Assembly: GCA_903928835.1 (NCBI GenBank)
Contig: CAIYSK010000218.1
Location: forward strand, 1 to 7,843
DNA length: 7,843 bases
Origin: an uncultured cyanobacterium
GTDB taxonomy: Bacteria > Cyanobacteriota > Cyanobacteriia > PCC-6307 > Cyanobiaceae
Direction of reading: 5' to 3'
Shown here: positions 1 to 7,424 of the stretch, piece after piece
How the letters are laid out: each line of letters starts with the position of its first letter
How positions within the stretch are numbered: the first letter of the stretch is position 1
The notes under the pieces: model-generated
Database searches by the model: none
Told to the model about the DNA's origin: nothing
Seen by the model: only the letters and a program-made list of their open reading frames with translations
Made by a program: the position numbers and the translations under genes

Positions 1-377
1 CCCACCAGTTCCGCTAAATCGCAGGCCACGATGGCGAGCTCCGCCAGGAGCCACAGGGGGATGCGCAGGGGGGAAGGCAATGCCTTGGCGCAGGCCTCGG
101 CCAGGTCCAACCCCGAGGCAATGCCGAGCCTGCAGCACAGCGATTGAAGGACCATGGCCATCAGGCTGGAGACGCCCACAACCCAGAGCAGCTTGTAGCC
201 GTAGTGGGATCCGGCGGCGAGGTCGGTGGCCCAATTGCCCGGATCCATGTAGCCGACAGCCACCAGGTAACCGGGTCCGAGCACCCGCAGGAAGGTGGCC
301 AGGCCGGACCCGTCTGAGGTCACCCAGACCGTGGATTGGCGGCCCTGGCTTCGTTCTTCCGCGGTGGGGGGCTTCAC
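1..377 (-). CDS. mntH: NRAMP-family Mn2+/divalent metal transporter, N-terminal part (cut by window edge)
   Basis: Probable proton-coupled importer of manganese or another divalent metal in the inner membrane; manganese is needed for photosystem II in cyanobacteria. The minus-strand frame stays open from a GTG at 377 to the window edge, giving 125 codons plus 2 nt. It shows the NRAMP TM1 signature DPGNWATD at residues 45-52, whose Asp45 and Asn48 match the metal-binding Asp and Asn of the family. It also has a hydrophobic TM2 (about 62-83), the QSLCCRLGIASGLDL segment after it, and the TM3 motif ending ACDLAELV (about 118-125). The GTG is the first possible start after an in-frame TAA 9 nt upstream, and the roughly 30-residue hydrophilic lead before TM1 is normal. 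No Shine-Dalgarno is visible. The C-terminal two thirds lie outside the window. The family is clear; the exact metal is inferred. Confidence 0.93.
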   Translation of the reverse strand, partial: MKPPTAEERSQGRQSTVWVTSDGSGLATFLRVLGPGYLVAVGYMDPGNWATDLAAGSHYGYKLLWVVGVSSLMAMVLQSLCCRLGIASGLDLAEACAKALPSPLRIPLWLLAELAIVACDLAELV

Positions 378-442
378 GCCTGCAGGTTAGGGAAGGCCTC
401 GCAGCGGCATGGGGGCCTAAGCGATGCTGGGACCAGCGCCCC
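378..442. other. Divergent intergenic region between mntH and the DUF4336 gene
   Basis: This 65-bp gap must hold the promoters of both divergent genes or share them with coding sequence. I see no good -10/-35 pair for either side. TTAGG at 387-391 and CCTAA at 416-420 form a weak 5-bp inverted repeat that could be an operator half-site pair, but arms this short often arise by chance. Confidence 0.35.
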
Positions 443-1621
443 GTGCCCGTGCCCCACTCTCCGTCGCGAGCTTGGCCCTGGTGGCCGTTGTTGCCCCTGT
501 ATCCCTATGGACAGCGGCGCACCCTGATTCGCGAATTGATTCCCGGCCAAGTCTGGAGTTTTGAGCAACTCCAAGGCGTGTTTTATGTGGCTGTGCCGAT
601 CCGGATGACCGTGCTGCGGGTCCAGGACGGCCTGATGCTCTATGCCCCCGTGCCGCCCACAGGAGAGGTCCGCGATGGCCTGCGGGCGTTGGAGGCGTTG
701 TACGGGCCGGTCTGCACCATCGTGTTGCCGACCGCCTCAGGCCTGGAGCACAAGCTGCCCGTTCCCGCGATGGCGCGGGCCTTCCCGGCGGCCACGGTCT
801 GGGTGACCCCCGGCCAGTGGAGCTTTCCCTGGCGCCTTCCCCCCAGCTTTTTGGGATTTCCTTTGGGGCGCACCAAGGTGCTGTTCGACCAGGGCCTGCC
901 CCACCCCACTGAGTTGCATTGGGAGTTGTTGGGCCCCCTCGATCTGGGATTAGGGGCCTTTGTGGAGGCGGCCTGTCTGCACCGGGCCAGTGGCTGTCTC
1001 TTGGTGACCGATGCCTTGGTGGGCATCGGTCCAACCCCGCCCAGCCTGTTTGATGGGGATCCCCGTCCGCTTTTGTTTCATGCCAGGGAGCGGGGGGATG
1101 AGCCCTTGCTGGATACCCCGGAGCGCAGGCAGCTGGGTTGGCAACGGCTGGTGCTGTTTGCCTCCTATCTGCGTCCGGCAAGCCTGCAGGTGCCCGGTTG
1201 GCTGGAGGTTGTGGCCGATGCGTTTGCCCCTGGCCTCCGGATGCCCGATGCCTATTTCGGGCTCTATCCCTTCCGCTGGCAGGTCAATTGGTTGGAGGAG
1301 TTCCGGGCACTGGTGCCCGATGGAGGGGTTCGGATTCAGGTGGCACCGATCCTGGAGCGCTTGGTGTTTCCCCGCTCGCGAGCTGCCCTGCTCGAGTGGA
1401 TCAGGCGTCTGGCGGCGGCCCAAGAGGTGCGCTGGTTGGTGCCGGCCCACTACGAGGCGCCAGTGGGATGTTCGCCAGAGCTGCTCAAGGCCCTGGCCGA
1501 TGGCTTGGAACAGCGACCCTGGGCATCGAATGAAGGCAGCTGGGCCTACCTGGCCAGCATCGATGAGCGCCTGGTGAAACTCAAGTTGGTGCCTGGTGGC
1601 GCCACTGGCGACGATGGCTAG
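443..1621 (+). CDS. DUF4336 domain-containing protein, function unknown
   Basis: A 392-residue protein that I recognise as the cyanobacterial/plastid DUF4336 family; its function is not known to me. Landmarks are a Trp/Pro-rich N-terminus (WPWWPLLPLYPYGQRRTL, about 11-28), the PTASGLEHK segment (96-104), LLVTDALVG (186-194) and LVPAHYEAP near the C-terminus (332-340). The last three sit where metallo-beta-lactamase-like folds carry metal-site loops, but no HxHxDH motif is present, so enzymatic activity cannot be claimed. There is no clear signal peptide; it is probably cytoplasmic or thylakoid-peripheral (inference). The frame is open much further upstream (from about position 80), but that stretch is antisense to the metal transporter and has no protein character, so it is excluded. 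Start is GTG 443, with GTG 449 equally possible; neither has a visible ribosome site. It diverges from mntH by 65 bp and ends 9 nt from the convergent DUF760 gene. Confidence 0.85.
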   Translation: MPVPHSPSRAWPWWPLLPLYPYGQRRTLIRELIPGQVWSFEQLQGVFYVAVPIRMTVLRVQDGLMLYAPVPPTGEVRDGLRALEALYGPVCTIVLPTASGLEHKLPVPAMARAFPAATVWVTPGQWSFPWRLPPSFLGFPLGRTKVLFDQGLPHPTELHWELLGPLDLGLGAFVEAACLHRASGCLLVTDALVGIGPTPPSLFDGDPRPLLFHARERGDEPLLDTPERRQLGWQRLVLFASYLRPASLQVPGWLEVVADAFAPGLRMPDAYFGLYPFRWQVNWLEEFRALVPDGGVRIQVAPILERLVFPRSRAALLEWIRRLAAAQEVRWLVPAHYEAPVGCSPELLKALADGLEQRPWASNEGSWAYLASIDERLVKLKLVPGGATGDDG

Positions 1622-1630
1622 ACCAAAAAT

Positions 1631-1990
1631 TCAGAGGTGGAGCTCGCCGGGATCGCTGTCCAGCCCATGGTCGAGTTCCCCATTGCCGAGGAGGGAGGAT
1701 TCCAGCTCCATGCGCTGTTCCATCTGGCGCAGGAAGTAGCCCGTCATCATGGCTGAGGCCAACAGACCGCCGAGGTTTTCGCGGTTGGTCTGGATTTTGA
1801 CCTCAAATTGTTCGCCGGGAAGCATGCCCAGCAGGCCCTGCACGTTGTGGCGAATGATGTCTTGGATATCACCGCTGGCAGAACGGGCAACCCGCTGCAA
1901 CACATCTGGAGACTGCTCCTGGAGGTACTGGATCAGCGAATTGCTGCTGATCGCCTCGTTGTCGGTCGTCAGGAACTCCGGGTTGAACAT
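1631..1990 (-). CDS. DUF760 domain-containing protein
   Basis: A small soluble protein of 119 residues, recognised as the DUF760 family of cyanobacteria and plastids; its biochemical role is unknown to me. The sequence opens MFNPEFLTTD. The conserved core runs from about residue 18 to 95: SLIQYLQEQSPDVLQRVA (18-35), the DIIRHNVQGLLGMLP segment (44-58), and a helix LLASAMMTGYFLRQMEQR (76-93). The tail is acidic (100-117). Predicted mostly helical, with no signal peptide. Start: ATG at 1990 is chosen because family members usually begin near MFNPEF (from memory). An in-frame GTG at 2011 would add seven residues and cannot be excluded, since the ATG has GGAG directly against it, too close to act as a normal ribosome site. 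It lies 31 nt downstream of lepB on the same strand, so co-transcription is likely. No terminator hairpin is visible in the 9-nt convergent gap beyond its stop. Confidence 0.87.
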   Translation of the reverse strand: MFNPEFLTTDNEAISSNSLIQYLQEQSPDVLQRVARSASGDIQDIIRHNVQGLLGMLPGEQFEVKIQTNRENLGGLLASAMMTGYFLRQMEQRMELESSLLGNGELDHGLDSDPGELHL

Positions 1991-2021
1991 CTCCGGTGTG
2001 CTCTGCGTCACGACCTGCACC

Positions 2022-2627
2022 CTACCCCAGCTCTGCTGGCTTGGCCGGTGGTGCCGTCGGGGCGGACAACCGAATCCGGCCCAAACGCTGCAGGGGCCAG
2101 TAGCGGACAACGGCCGTGCCAATGAGGTCGGTGGTGGGCAGGGGCCCCCAGATGTGGGAATCAAGGCTGGCATTGCGGTTGTCCCCCATCACAAGCAGGT
2201 GATCGGGGGGCACCGTGATGGGGGCCATCGCGTAATCCATGGCCTCGGCTGCCCAATCGGGTTCGGCCGGGGCCCCATTGCGCCAGAGCTTGCCGTCCTT
2301 GACTTCCAGGGTGTCCCCGGGGCGGCCCACCACCCGCTTGATCAGGGCCGCCTTGGGGTCGTAGCCGGCCTGAACCAGCACCTCTGGAGATCGAAACACC
2401 ACCACCGTGCCGATCTCTAAAGGGACATGCAGCTTGGGCCGCAGTTTCTCCACCAGGATCCGGTCCTGCAATTGAAGCGTGGGCAGCATTGAGCCCGACG
2501 GGATCCAGCGGGGCTCGATCACCGCCCAACGCAGCAGCAGGGCCACCGCCACCCAGGCCACCAGTGGCACCACCTGGCGACGCAGCGTGGTGAGGAAAGG
2601 GGCCTTGGGCGGTGCTTCGCTCGTCAA
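2022..2627 (-). CDS. lepB: Signal peptidase I (leader peptidase)
   Basis: Membrane-bound serine protease (family S26) that cuts signal peptides from exported proteins on the outer face of the plasma or thylakoid membrane. The 201-residue product has one N-terminal membrane span (about 19-37) followed directly by the catalytic box PSGSMLPTLQ with nucleophile Ser46. LVEKL (58-62) follows, then the general-base Lys97 in ALIKRVVGRPGD, and the conserved GDNRNASLDSHIWG box (148-161). Length and single span fit short cyanobacterial LepB. Start: no ATG is available between an upstream extension without family character and the membrane span. TTG at 2627 gives an 18-residue lead of normal size; GTG codons within the QVV segment would leave the span almost bare. 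A pyrimidine tract, not a Shine-Dalgarno, precedes the TTG. It is divergent from menD and probably leads an operon with the DUF760 gene. Confidence 0.95.
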   Translation of the reverse strand: MTSEAPPKAPFLTTLRRQVVPLVAWVAVALLLRWAVIEPRWIPSGSMLPTLQLQDRILVEKLRPKLHVPLEIGTVVVFRSPEVLVQAGYDPKAALIKRVVGRPGDTLEVKDGKLWRNGAPAEPDWAAEAMDYAMAPITVPPDHLLVMGDNRNASLDSHIWGPLPTTDLIGTAVVRYWPLQRLGRIRLSAPTAPPAKPAELG

Positions 2628-2689
2628 CGGGAAGGGGGGAAGATGGTGGCCCCATCCTGCTGGGCTTCGGTTTGGAGTTGCCCCAACCC
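2628..2689. other. Divergent intergenic region between lepB and menD
   Basis: This 62-bp gap separates the chosen starts of lepB (minus) and menD (plus). It contains a 15-nt purine run (2629-2643), including GGGAAGG and GGGGAAGA, which is the complement of the pyrimidine tract just before lepB. It looks like a Shine-Dalgarno for a plus-strand start, but the ATG right after it (2643) is in a different frame from menD and opens only about 44 codons. No clear promoter elements are seen. Confidence 0.4.
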
Positions 2690-4519
2690 TTGGATCCAGG
2701 TCACAGCTTTGAGCCGCCCCAACACGGACAGCCCAATCAAGAGTTGCGCAATCTTGAGGCCAGCCTTGCTCTGCTGAGGGCCTTGGTGGCTGGGGGATTG
2801 GGGCAAATCGTGCTGTGTCCTGGCAGTCGCTCCGGCCCGTTAGCGGTGGCTGCGGCCCTGTTGGAGGGCCCATCGCTGCGGTTGGTGACCGCCCTCGACG
2901 AGCGCTCGGCGGCGTTTTTCGCCCTGGGTTGGGGGCGAGCTTCCGGCCAACCCGCGGCGGTGATCACCACCTCCGGTACGGCCGTGGCCAACCTGCTGCC
3001 CGCGGTGGTGGAGGCCGATTTTGGCGGGATCCCCCTGTTGCTGATCACGGCGGATCGCCCAGCCCAGCTCAAGGGCTGTGGCGCCAATCAAACGGTCAAC
3101 CAGGAAGCCTTTTTAGCGGCCAACGTGCGCTGGCTTGCCCAGGTGCCTGCCGATGGAGGGGCCGAAGGCCTGGCGGGCTTGGCGCCCGAGGCAGCCCTCG
3201 CCTTGGCAAGCCAAGCCCTGGATGCCAGCCGGGGCAGCGCCGATCGCCCGCCGGGGCCAGTCCATCTCAATCTGGCTTTGGCGGAGCCTTTGCACGCCGA
3301 TGGCCAGGCCCTGTTGGCGGCGGCAGGGGCGTTGCAACCGGGTCTGCTTGGCGCTCCTGCCCAGGCCAAGCCTGCTGGTGCAGCCGCTTCTGTCGTTGAA
3401 GCAGTGGGTTTGCTGGGCCTGGATCCCGACCGGCCTGGGGTGGTGGTGGCAGGCCCCTGGCGGGGCATGCCCCAGCATTGGGAGGGCCATGTGGCGGCGC
3501 TGCGGCGCTGGCTGGAGCGGACTGGCTGGGTGCTCGTGGCGGATTGCCTGAGCGGCCTGCGGGGGCTGGAGGGACTGGAGCAGGTGGCGGCCTACGACCT
3601 TCTCTTGGACTGCCCCCGGCCCAGCCTTGATGGCGCCCAGGTGTTGCGCCTGGGGCCCTTGCCGGCGAGTCGCCGCGTGCAGAGCTGGCTGGAGCGCTGC
3701 GAAGGCCAGCACGTCCTGGTGAGTGAGGGCGAGCCCCGGGGCTTGGATCCCCTCGGCCGGGTCCGCAAGCAGGTGCCCATGGGTCTGGAGGCTTGGGTGC
3801 ATCAGCTGCCCCCGGCCCTTTGGCGCCAACAGCCTGCCCAGGAGTCGCTCGCCTACAGCGGTTTATGGAGCCAGTTGGAAGCCCAGGGCCAGCAGTTGTT
3901 GGACCGGCAATTGGGGCCTGGATTCAGTGAACCGGCCCTGGCCCGCCAGCTCAGCCGGCTGCTCCCCGCTGGGGTGGCGGTGGTGCTGGCCAACAGCAGC
4001 CCCGTGCGCGACTGGGAGACATTCGCCGATCCTGCGGGGCCTCCCAGGCCGGTGCTTGCCTTCCGCGGCGCTTCCGGCATCGATGGAACCCTCTCCTTGG
4101 CCTGTGGGGTGGCGGAGGCGTTGGGGCAGGCCGTGTTGATTACAGGCGATTTGGCCCTTTTGCACGACAGCCATGGCTGGCTTTGGCGCCAGCAACTCAA
4201 GGGCCGCCTGACCGTGGTGCTGCTCAACAACAACGGCGGCGGCATTTTTGAGCAGTTACCGATTCGGATCGAGCCCGCCCACGGGATGGATTTTGAGCGG
4301 CTGTTTGCCATGCCCCAGGCGGTGGATGCCCTCGCCTTGGCCGCGGCCTTTGGTGTGCCAGGCCGCAGGCCCCAGCAGCAGGCTGATTTGGACTCCGATT
4401 TGGCCTGGGCCCTGGAGCAGCCCCTGGCCCTGATCGAACTGATCACCGACCGCCGCCTGGATGCCAGCCGCCGCCATGAACTGCGCAGAATGGGCCATGC
4501 GTTTGGTCCTCCGGCATGA
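2690..4519 (+). CDS. menD: 2-succinyl-5-enolpyruvyl-6-hydroxy-3-cyclohexene-1-carboxylate (SEPHCHC) synthase
   Basis: Thiamine-diphosphate enzyme that decarboxylates 2-oxoglutarate and adds the product to isochorismate, the committed step towards dihydroxynaphthoate and, in cyanobacteria, phylloquinone. With TTG 2690 as start the product has 609 residues. Visible features: [10 protein letters not shown] (43-52), [11 protein letters not shown] with the probable ThDP-activating Glu71, [17 protein letters not shown] (95-111), ADRP (121-124), [10 protein letters not shown] (460-469), and the C-terminal ThDP/Mg site running from GDLALLHD (486-493) to [12 protein letters not shown] (513-524). The start is uncertain. 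The frame is open back to GTG 2612, but that would overlap the divergent lepB start by 16 nt and give a long N-terminus. TTG 2690 has GGAG 12 nt upstream; TTG 2744 (591 residues) is also possible and begins just before the conserved NLEASLALL helix. The stop overlaps menB by 4 nt. Confidence 0.95.
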   Translation: MDPGHSFEPPQHGQPNQELRNLEASLALLRALVAGGLGQIVLCPGSRSGPLAVAAALLEGPSLRLVTALDERSAAFFALGWGRASGQPAAVITTSGTAVANLLPAVVEADFGGIPLLLITADRPAQLKGCGANQTVNQEAFLAANVRWLAQVPADGGAEGLAGLAPEAALALASQALDASRGSADRPPGPVHLNLALAEPLHADGQALLAAAGALQPGLLGAPAQAKPAGAAASVVEAVGLLGLDPDRPGVVVAGPWRGMPQHWEGHVAALRRWLERTGWVLVADCLSGLRGLEGLEQVAAYDLLLDCPRPSLDGAQVLRLGPLPASRRVQSWLERCEGQHVLVSEGEPRGLDPLGRVRKQVPMGLEAWVHQLPPALWRQQPAQESLAYSGLWSQLEAQGQQLLDRQLGPGFSEPALARQLSRLLPAGVAVVLANSSPVRDWETFADPAGPPRPVLAFRGASGIDGTLSLACGVAEALGQAVLITGDLALLHDSHGWLWRQQLKGRLTVVLLNNNGGGIFEQLPIRIEPAHGMDFERLFAMPQAVDALALAAAFGVPGRRPQQQADLDSDLAWALEQPLALIELITDRRLDASRRHELRRMGHAFGPPA

Positions 4520-5361
4520 CCGCCCCCGTTCCCCAGTGGCAGCCGGCCGGGTCCTACGAGGACATCCTTTTTGAGCTGAGCGGCGATGGCCTCGCCCGTA
4601 TCACCATCAACCGGCCCCACAAGCGCAATGCGTTTCGGCCGCGCACGGTGCAAGAGCTGTGTGATGCCTTCAGCCGGGTGAGGGATAACCCCGCCGTGGG
4701 GGTTGTGCTGTTCACCGGTGCCGGCCCCGCCGCCGATGGGGGCTGGGCCTTCTCTGCCGGTGGCGACCAGAGCGTGCGCGGGGATGGCGGCTATGTGGAT
4801 GAGGCGGGTTTGCCGCGGCTGAATGTGCTGGATTTGCAGCGCTTGATTCGCAGCCTCCCCAAGGTGGTGATTGCCCTGGTGGCGGGCTATGCCATTGGGG
4901 GAGGCCAGGTGTTGCACCTGCTCTGTGACCTCAGCCTGGCGGCCGAGAATGCGGTTTTCGGCCAGACCGGCCCCCGGGTCGGCAGCTTCGATGGCGGTTT
5001 TGGGGCTAGCTATCTGGCGCGGCTGGTCGGCCAACGCAAGGCCAGGGAGATCTGGTTCCTCTGCCGTCAGTACGGAGCCCAAGAAGCCCTGGCCATGGGC
5101 CTCGTGAATGCGGTGGTGCCCCTCGAGGAGCTGGAGGCTGAAGGGGTTCGCTGGGGTCGGGAGGTGCTGCAGCACAGCCCCACGGCAATTCGCTGCCTCA
5201 AGGCGGCCTTCAATGCGGAAACCGATGGCATGGCCGGCATTCAGGAGCTGGCGGGTCAGGCCACCCATCTCTTTTATCGAACCAGTGAGGGCCAGGAGGG
5301 CCGGGATGCCTTCCTGGAGAAACGATCCCCCGATTTCTCCGACTCCCCCTGGCTGCCTTGA
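4516..5361 (+). CDS. menB: 1,4-dihydroxy-2-naphthoyl-CoA synthase, type I (bicarbonate-dependent)
   Basis: Crotonase-fold enzyme that closes the second ring of o-succinylbenzoyl-CoA to give dihydroxynaphthoyl-CoA, on the way to phylloquinone. The 281 residues match full-length Men[10 protein letters not shown] (32-40), the CoA/oxyanion segment FSAGGDQ (79-85), [18 protein letters not shown] (123-140), [15 protein letters not shown] (149-163), the IWFLCRQY helix (179-186), and the family C-terminus LEKRSPDF with PWLP at the end. Asp159 aligns with the catalytic Asp163 of the E. coli enzyme. Gly152 aligns with Gly156, the residue of type I enzymes that use bound bicarbonate as catalytic base; type II enzymes such as that of Mycobacterium tuberculosis have Asp there (alignment from memory). 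Start ATG 4516 overlaps the menD TGA (ATGA), and no Shine-Dalgarno precedes it, so translational coupling is likely. The stop overlaps the next start. Confidence 0.97.
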   Translation: MTAPVPQWQPAGSYEDILFELSGDGLARITINRPHKRNAFRPRTVQELCDAFSRVRDNPAVGVVLFTGAGPAADGGWAFSAGGDQSVRGDGGYVDEAGLPRLNVLDLQRLIRSLPKVVIALVAGYAIGGGQVLHLLCDLSLAAENAVFGQTGPRVGSFDGGFGASYLARLVGQRKAREIWFLCRQYGAQEALAMGLVNAVVPLEELEAEGVRWGREVLQHSPTAIRCLKAAFNAETDGMAGIQELAGQATHLFYRTSEGQEGRDAFLEKRSPDFSDSPWLP

Positions 5362-5885
5362 AGGGCTGGTTGGGGGCTGGGATCGCCATCTCCCAGCTCG
5401 CCTCCCCTGCCATGGCTTCGCTTCCGGCGGCTGACCAGGGCCAACCAGCCCAGCGGGAGTTGGTGCTGGATCGCCGCCACCGCCAGTTGGTGGTTTTGGA
5501 TGACGGCTTGGAAGTGCGCCGTTTCTCCGTGGCGGTGGGAAAACCGGGCTGGGAAACCCCCGTGGGCCACTTTCAAGTGATCGAACTGGTGGTGGACCCG
5601 ACCTGGGTCCATCCCGCTACGGGCCAGGCAATTCCTCCCGGGGCCGATAACCCGTTGGGGAGCCGCTGGATCGGTTTCTATCGCGATTGCAAGCCCCGCA
5701 AGGGTTTTAACGGCAACGCCAACCTGGCAACCCACGGCTGTGTCACCGCTGGCTTCCATGGCACGCCCAACCGCGCCAGCGTGGGCCGGGCGGTGTCCCA
5801 CGGCTGCGTGAGGCTCCTGGATGAGCAGGCCCAAGACCTGTTTGGCCTTGTCCAACTGGGCACCCCTGTCACCGTGCTGCCCTAG
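5358..5885 (+). CDS. L,D-transpeptidase (YkuD domain), exported
   Basis: Probable periplasmic enzyme that forms L,D cross-links in peptidoglycan or attaches other molecules to it through a cysteine acyl-enzyme. The 175-residue product starts with a short signal-peptide-like stretch (about 1-20, ending SPAMA with probable cleavage after Ala20). The YkuD domain follows (about 33-174): ELVLD and LVVLDDG strands, [11 protein letters not shown] (64-74), the conserved [11 protein letters not shown] (133-143), and the catalytic box SHGCVRL (147-153) with Cys150 and His148. An insertion around residues 111-132 carries two further cysteines (111 and 128), the second inside a look-alike THGCV motif. 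Start TTG 5358 overlaps the menB TGA as TTGA and has no Shine-Dalgarno; this start keeps the whole signal segment, and no ATG precedes Met19. Family is clear; the exact cross-link or partner is not known. It is not a remnant: domain and motif are complete. Confidence 0.9.
   Translation: MKGWLGAGIAISQLASPAMASLPAADQGQPAQRELVLDRRHRQLVVLDDGLEVRRFSVAVGKPGWETPVGHFQVIELVVDPTWVHPATGQAIPPGADNPLGSRWIGFYRDCKPRKGFNGNANLATHGCVTAGFHGTPNRASVGRAVSHGCVRLLDEQAQDLFGLVQLGTPVTVLP
5731..5806 (+). repeat. Direct repeat CCCACGGCTG within the L,D-transpeptidase gene
   Basis: The 10-mer CCCACGGCTG occurs at 5731-5740 and again at 5797-5806, 66 nt (22 codons) apart and in the same reading frame. The copies encode the THGC and SHGC motifs; only the second is the true YkuD catalytic box. 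The similarity ends a few bases beyond each copy, so this may be convergence rather than a duplication. Confidence 0.7.
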
Positions 5886-5930
5886 GGGTGAGCCGCTTGG
5901 ACCAACGCCCGTAGGATTGCGGCCTCCTTT

Positions 5931-5935
5931 AGGGG
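5931..5935 (+). promoter_or_regulatory. Ribosome binding site of glgA
   Basis: AGGGG lies 7 nt before the glgA ATG, good spacing for a Shine-Dalgarno site. It is the clearest ribosome site in the window and supports ATG 5943 as the start. The 57-nt gap before glgA contains no convincing -35/-10 pair and no hairpin, so glgA may still be read from the upstream men transcript. Confidence 0.6.
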
Positions 5936-5942
5936 TCTAGCC

Positions 5943-7415
5943 ATGCGCATCTTGTTTGCGGCTGCGGAATGCGCACCGATGATCAAGGTGGGTGGCATGG
6001 GCGATGTGGTGGGCTCTCTGCCCCCTGCCTTGGCGGCCCTGGGCCACGACGTGCGAATCATCCTGCCGGGCTACGGCAAGTTGTGGTCGAAGTTGAAGGT
6101 GGACGCGGAGCCGATTTGGCGCGGCCACACCATGGGCAACGACTTTGCCGTGTTCGAGAGTCGCCATCCGACCAACGGCTTGCCGATTTATTTGGTGGGC
6201 CATCCGGTCTTTGATCCGGAGCGGATCTATGGCGGTGAGGACGAGGACTGGCGCTTTACGTTTTTTGCAAGTGCCACCGCCGAGTTTTGCTGGCACCACT
6301 GGAAGCCCCAGGTGCTCCATTGCCACGATTGGCATACCGGCATGTTGCCCGTGTGGATGCACCAGGACGCGGACATCAGCACCGTGTTCACGATCCACAA
6401 CCTCAAATACCAGGGCCCCTGGCGTTGGAAGCTCGATCGCATGACCTGGTGTCCCTGGTACATGCAAGGCGACCACACCATGGCGGCGGCCCTGCTCTAT
6501 GCCGACCGGGTCAACGCCGTGTCACCCACCTATGCCAAGGAGATCCTGACCCCCGAGTACGGCGAGCGCTTGGAAGGCCTACTCAATTTTGTCAGCGGCA
6601 AATTGCGCGGCATCGTCAATGGAATTGATACGGCCGATTGGAACCCGGAGACCGATGCCAGCCTGCCGGCCCCGTTTAGCGTCAAAAACCTGACTCCCCG
6701 GGCTACCAACAAGCAAGCCCTCCAGGAACGGTTTGGCCTCACGGTGAATCCCCGCACCTACCTGATGGGGATGGTGAGCCGGCTGGTGGATCAAAAGGGG
6801 GTGGATCTGTTGCTCCAGGTGGCCGATCGGGTGCTCGCCTACACCGATAGCCAATTTGTGGTGCTGGGTACGGGTGATCGGGCCCTGGAATCGGCCCTTT
6901 GGCAGATGGCCTGCCGCTATCCGGGCCGTTTCGCTGTCTTCCTCACCTACGACGACGCCCTCTCCCGGCTGATTTATGCCGGCAGTGATGCCTTCTTGAT
7001 GCCCAGCCGGTTTGAACCCTGCGGCATCAGCCAGATGTTGGCCATGCGCTACGGCTCGATTCCCGTGGTGCGGATGGTGGGGGGCCTGGTCGACACGGTG
7101 CCCCCCAACGACCCCATGGCGGGCACGGGCACGGGCTACGGCTTCGACCGTTTTGAGCCAGTCGATTTTTACACCGCGATCGTGCGGTCCTGGGAGGCCT
7201 ACCGCAACCAGGCCAGTTGGCAGGAGCTCCAGCGCCGGGCCATGGCGGTGGATTTCAGCTGGGCCCGCTCCGCTTTGGAGTACGACGCCATGTACCGGGA
7301 GGTTCGCGGCGTCAAGGAGCCCACCCCCCAGGCGGCCGATGTGGAACGGTTTTCCCAGGGCCAGGATGCCGATCCCAGCCGCTTCGGCCTGGCATCGCTC
7401 CTCAAACGCCGCTAG
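5943..7415 (+). CDS. glgA: Glycogen synthase, ADP-glucose-dependent (GT5)
   Basis: Cytoplasmic retaining glucosyltransferase that extends alpha-1,4-glucan chains from ADP-glucose, the last chain-building step of glycogen storage. The 490-residue length is normal for bacterial GlgA. The N-terminal GT-B domain has the ADP-glucose loop KVGGMGD (15-21), [15 protein letters not shown] (127-141), [12 protein letters not shown] (149-160) and [11 protein letters not shown] (225-235). The C-terminal domain has [14 protein letters not shown] with Lys285, VLGTGD (307-312), and the [15 protein letters not shown] motif with Glu358 and Cys360, followed by GGLVDTV (380-386). Lys15, Lys285 and Glu358 match the essential residues of the E. 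coli enzyme. From memory, the [13 protein letters not shown] form and the CPWYMQGD segment resemble Synechocystis GlgA1 (sll0945) rather than GlgA2. The start is supported by AGGGG 7 nt upstream. The stop is 9 nt before the next gene's first possible start. Confidence 0.97.
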   Translation: MRILFAAAECAPMIKVGGMGDVVGSLPPALAALGHDVRIILPGYGKLWSKLKVDAEPIWRGHTMGNDFAVFESRHPTNGLPIYLVGHPVFDPERIYGGEDEDWRFTFFASATAEFCWHHWKPQVLHCHDWHTGMLPVWMHQDADISTVFTIHNLKYQGPWRWKLDRMTWCPWYMQGDHTMAAALLYADRVNAVSPTYAKEILTPEYGERLEGLLNFVSGKLRGIVNGIDTADWNPETDASLPAPFSVKNLTPRATNKQALQERFGLTVNPRTYLMGMVSRLVDQKGVDLLLQVADRVLAYTDSQFVVLGTGDRALESALWQMACRYPGRFAVFLTYDDALSRLIYAGSDAFLMPSRFEPCGISQMLAMRYGSIPVVRMVGGLVDTVPPNDPMAGTGTGYGFDRFEPVDFYTAIVRSWEAYRNQASWQELQRRAMAVDFSWARSALEYDAMYREVRGVKEPTPQAADVERFSQGQDADPSRFGLASLLKRR

Positions 7416-7424
7416 GCCAGGGGC

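Noticed and set aside
394..418. AGGCC...GGCCT inverted repeat between mntH and DUF4336
   Set aside because: Five-base arms with a 15-nt loop in GC-rich DNA; too weak to call a hairpin or operator.
80..442. Upstream extension of the DUF4336 frame
   Set aside because: It is antisense to the mntH N-terminus and its translation is Arg/Pro/Trp-rich with no family resemblance; the protein-like part begins near residue WPWWPLLP, after 443.
417..1181. A 254-codon open frame on the minus strand within the DUF4336 gene
   Set aside because: Arg/Pro/Ala-rich shadow with no domain character, antisense to a recognised family.
1596..1605. Palindrome GTGGCGCCAC near the convergent gene ends
   Set aside because: No loop and no following T-run on either strand, and it is inside the DUF4336 coding sequence; not supported as a terminator.
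3853..5268. A 471-codon open frame on the minus strand across menD and menB
   Set aside because: It is antisense to two clear, motif-complete enzymes, has biased composition with no recognisable domain, and long antisense frames are expected in DNA this GC-rich.
5897..5917. TTGGAC and TAGGAT as a promoter for glgA
   Set aside because: The spacing is only 9 nt, far short of the usual 16-18.
5883..5936. Direct repeat TAGGGGT at the transpeptidase stop and before glgA
   Set aside because: Only seven bases; the first copy includes the stop codon and the second the Shine-Dalgarno, so each is explained separately.
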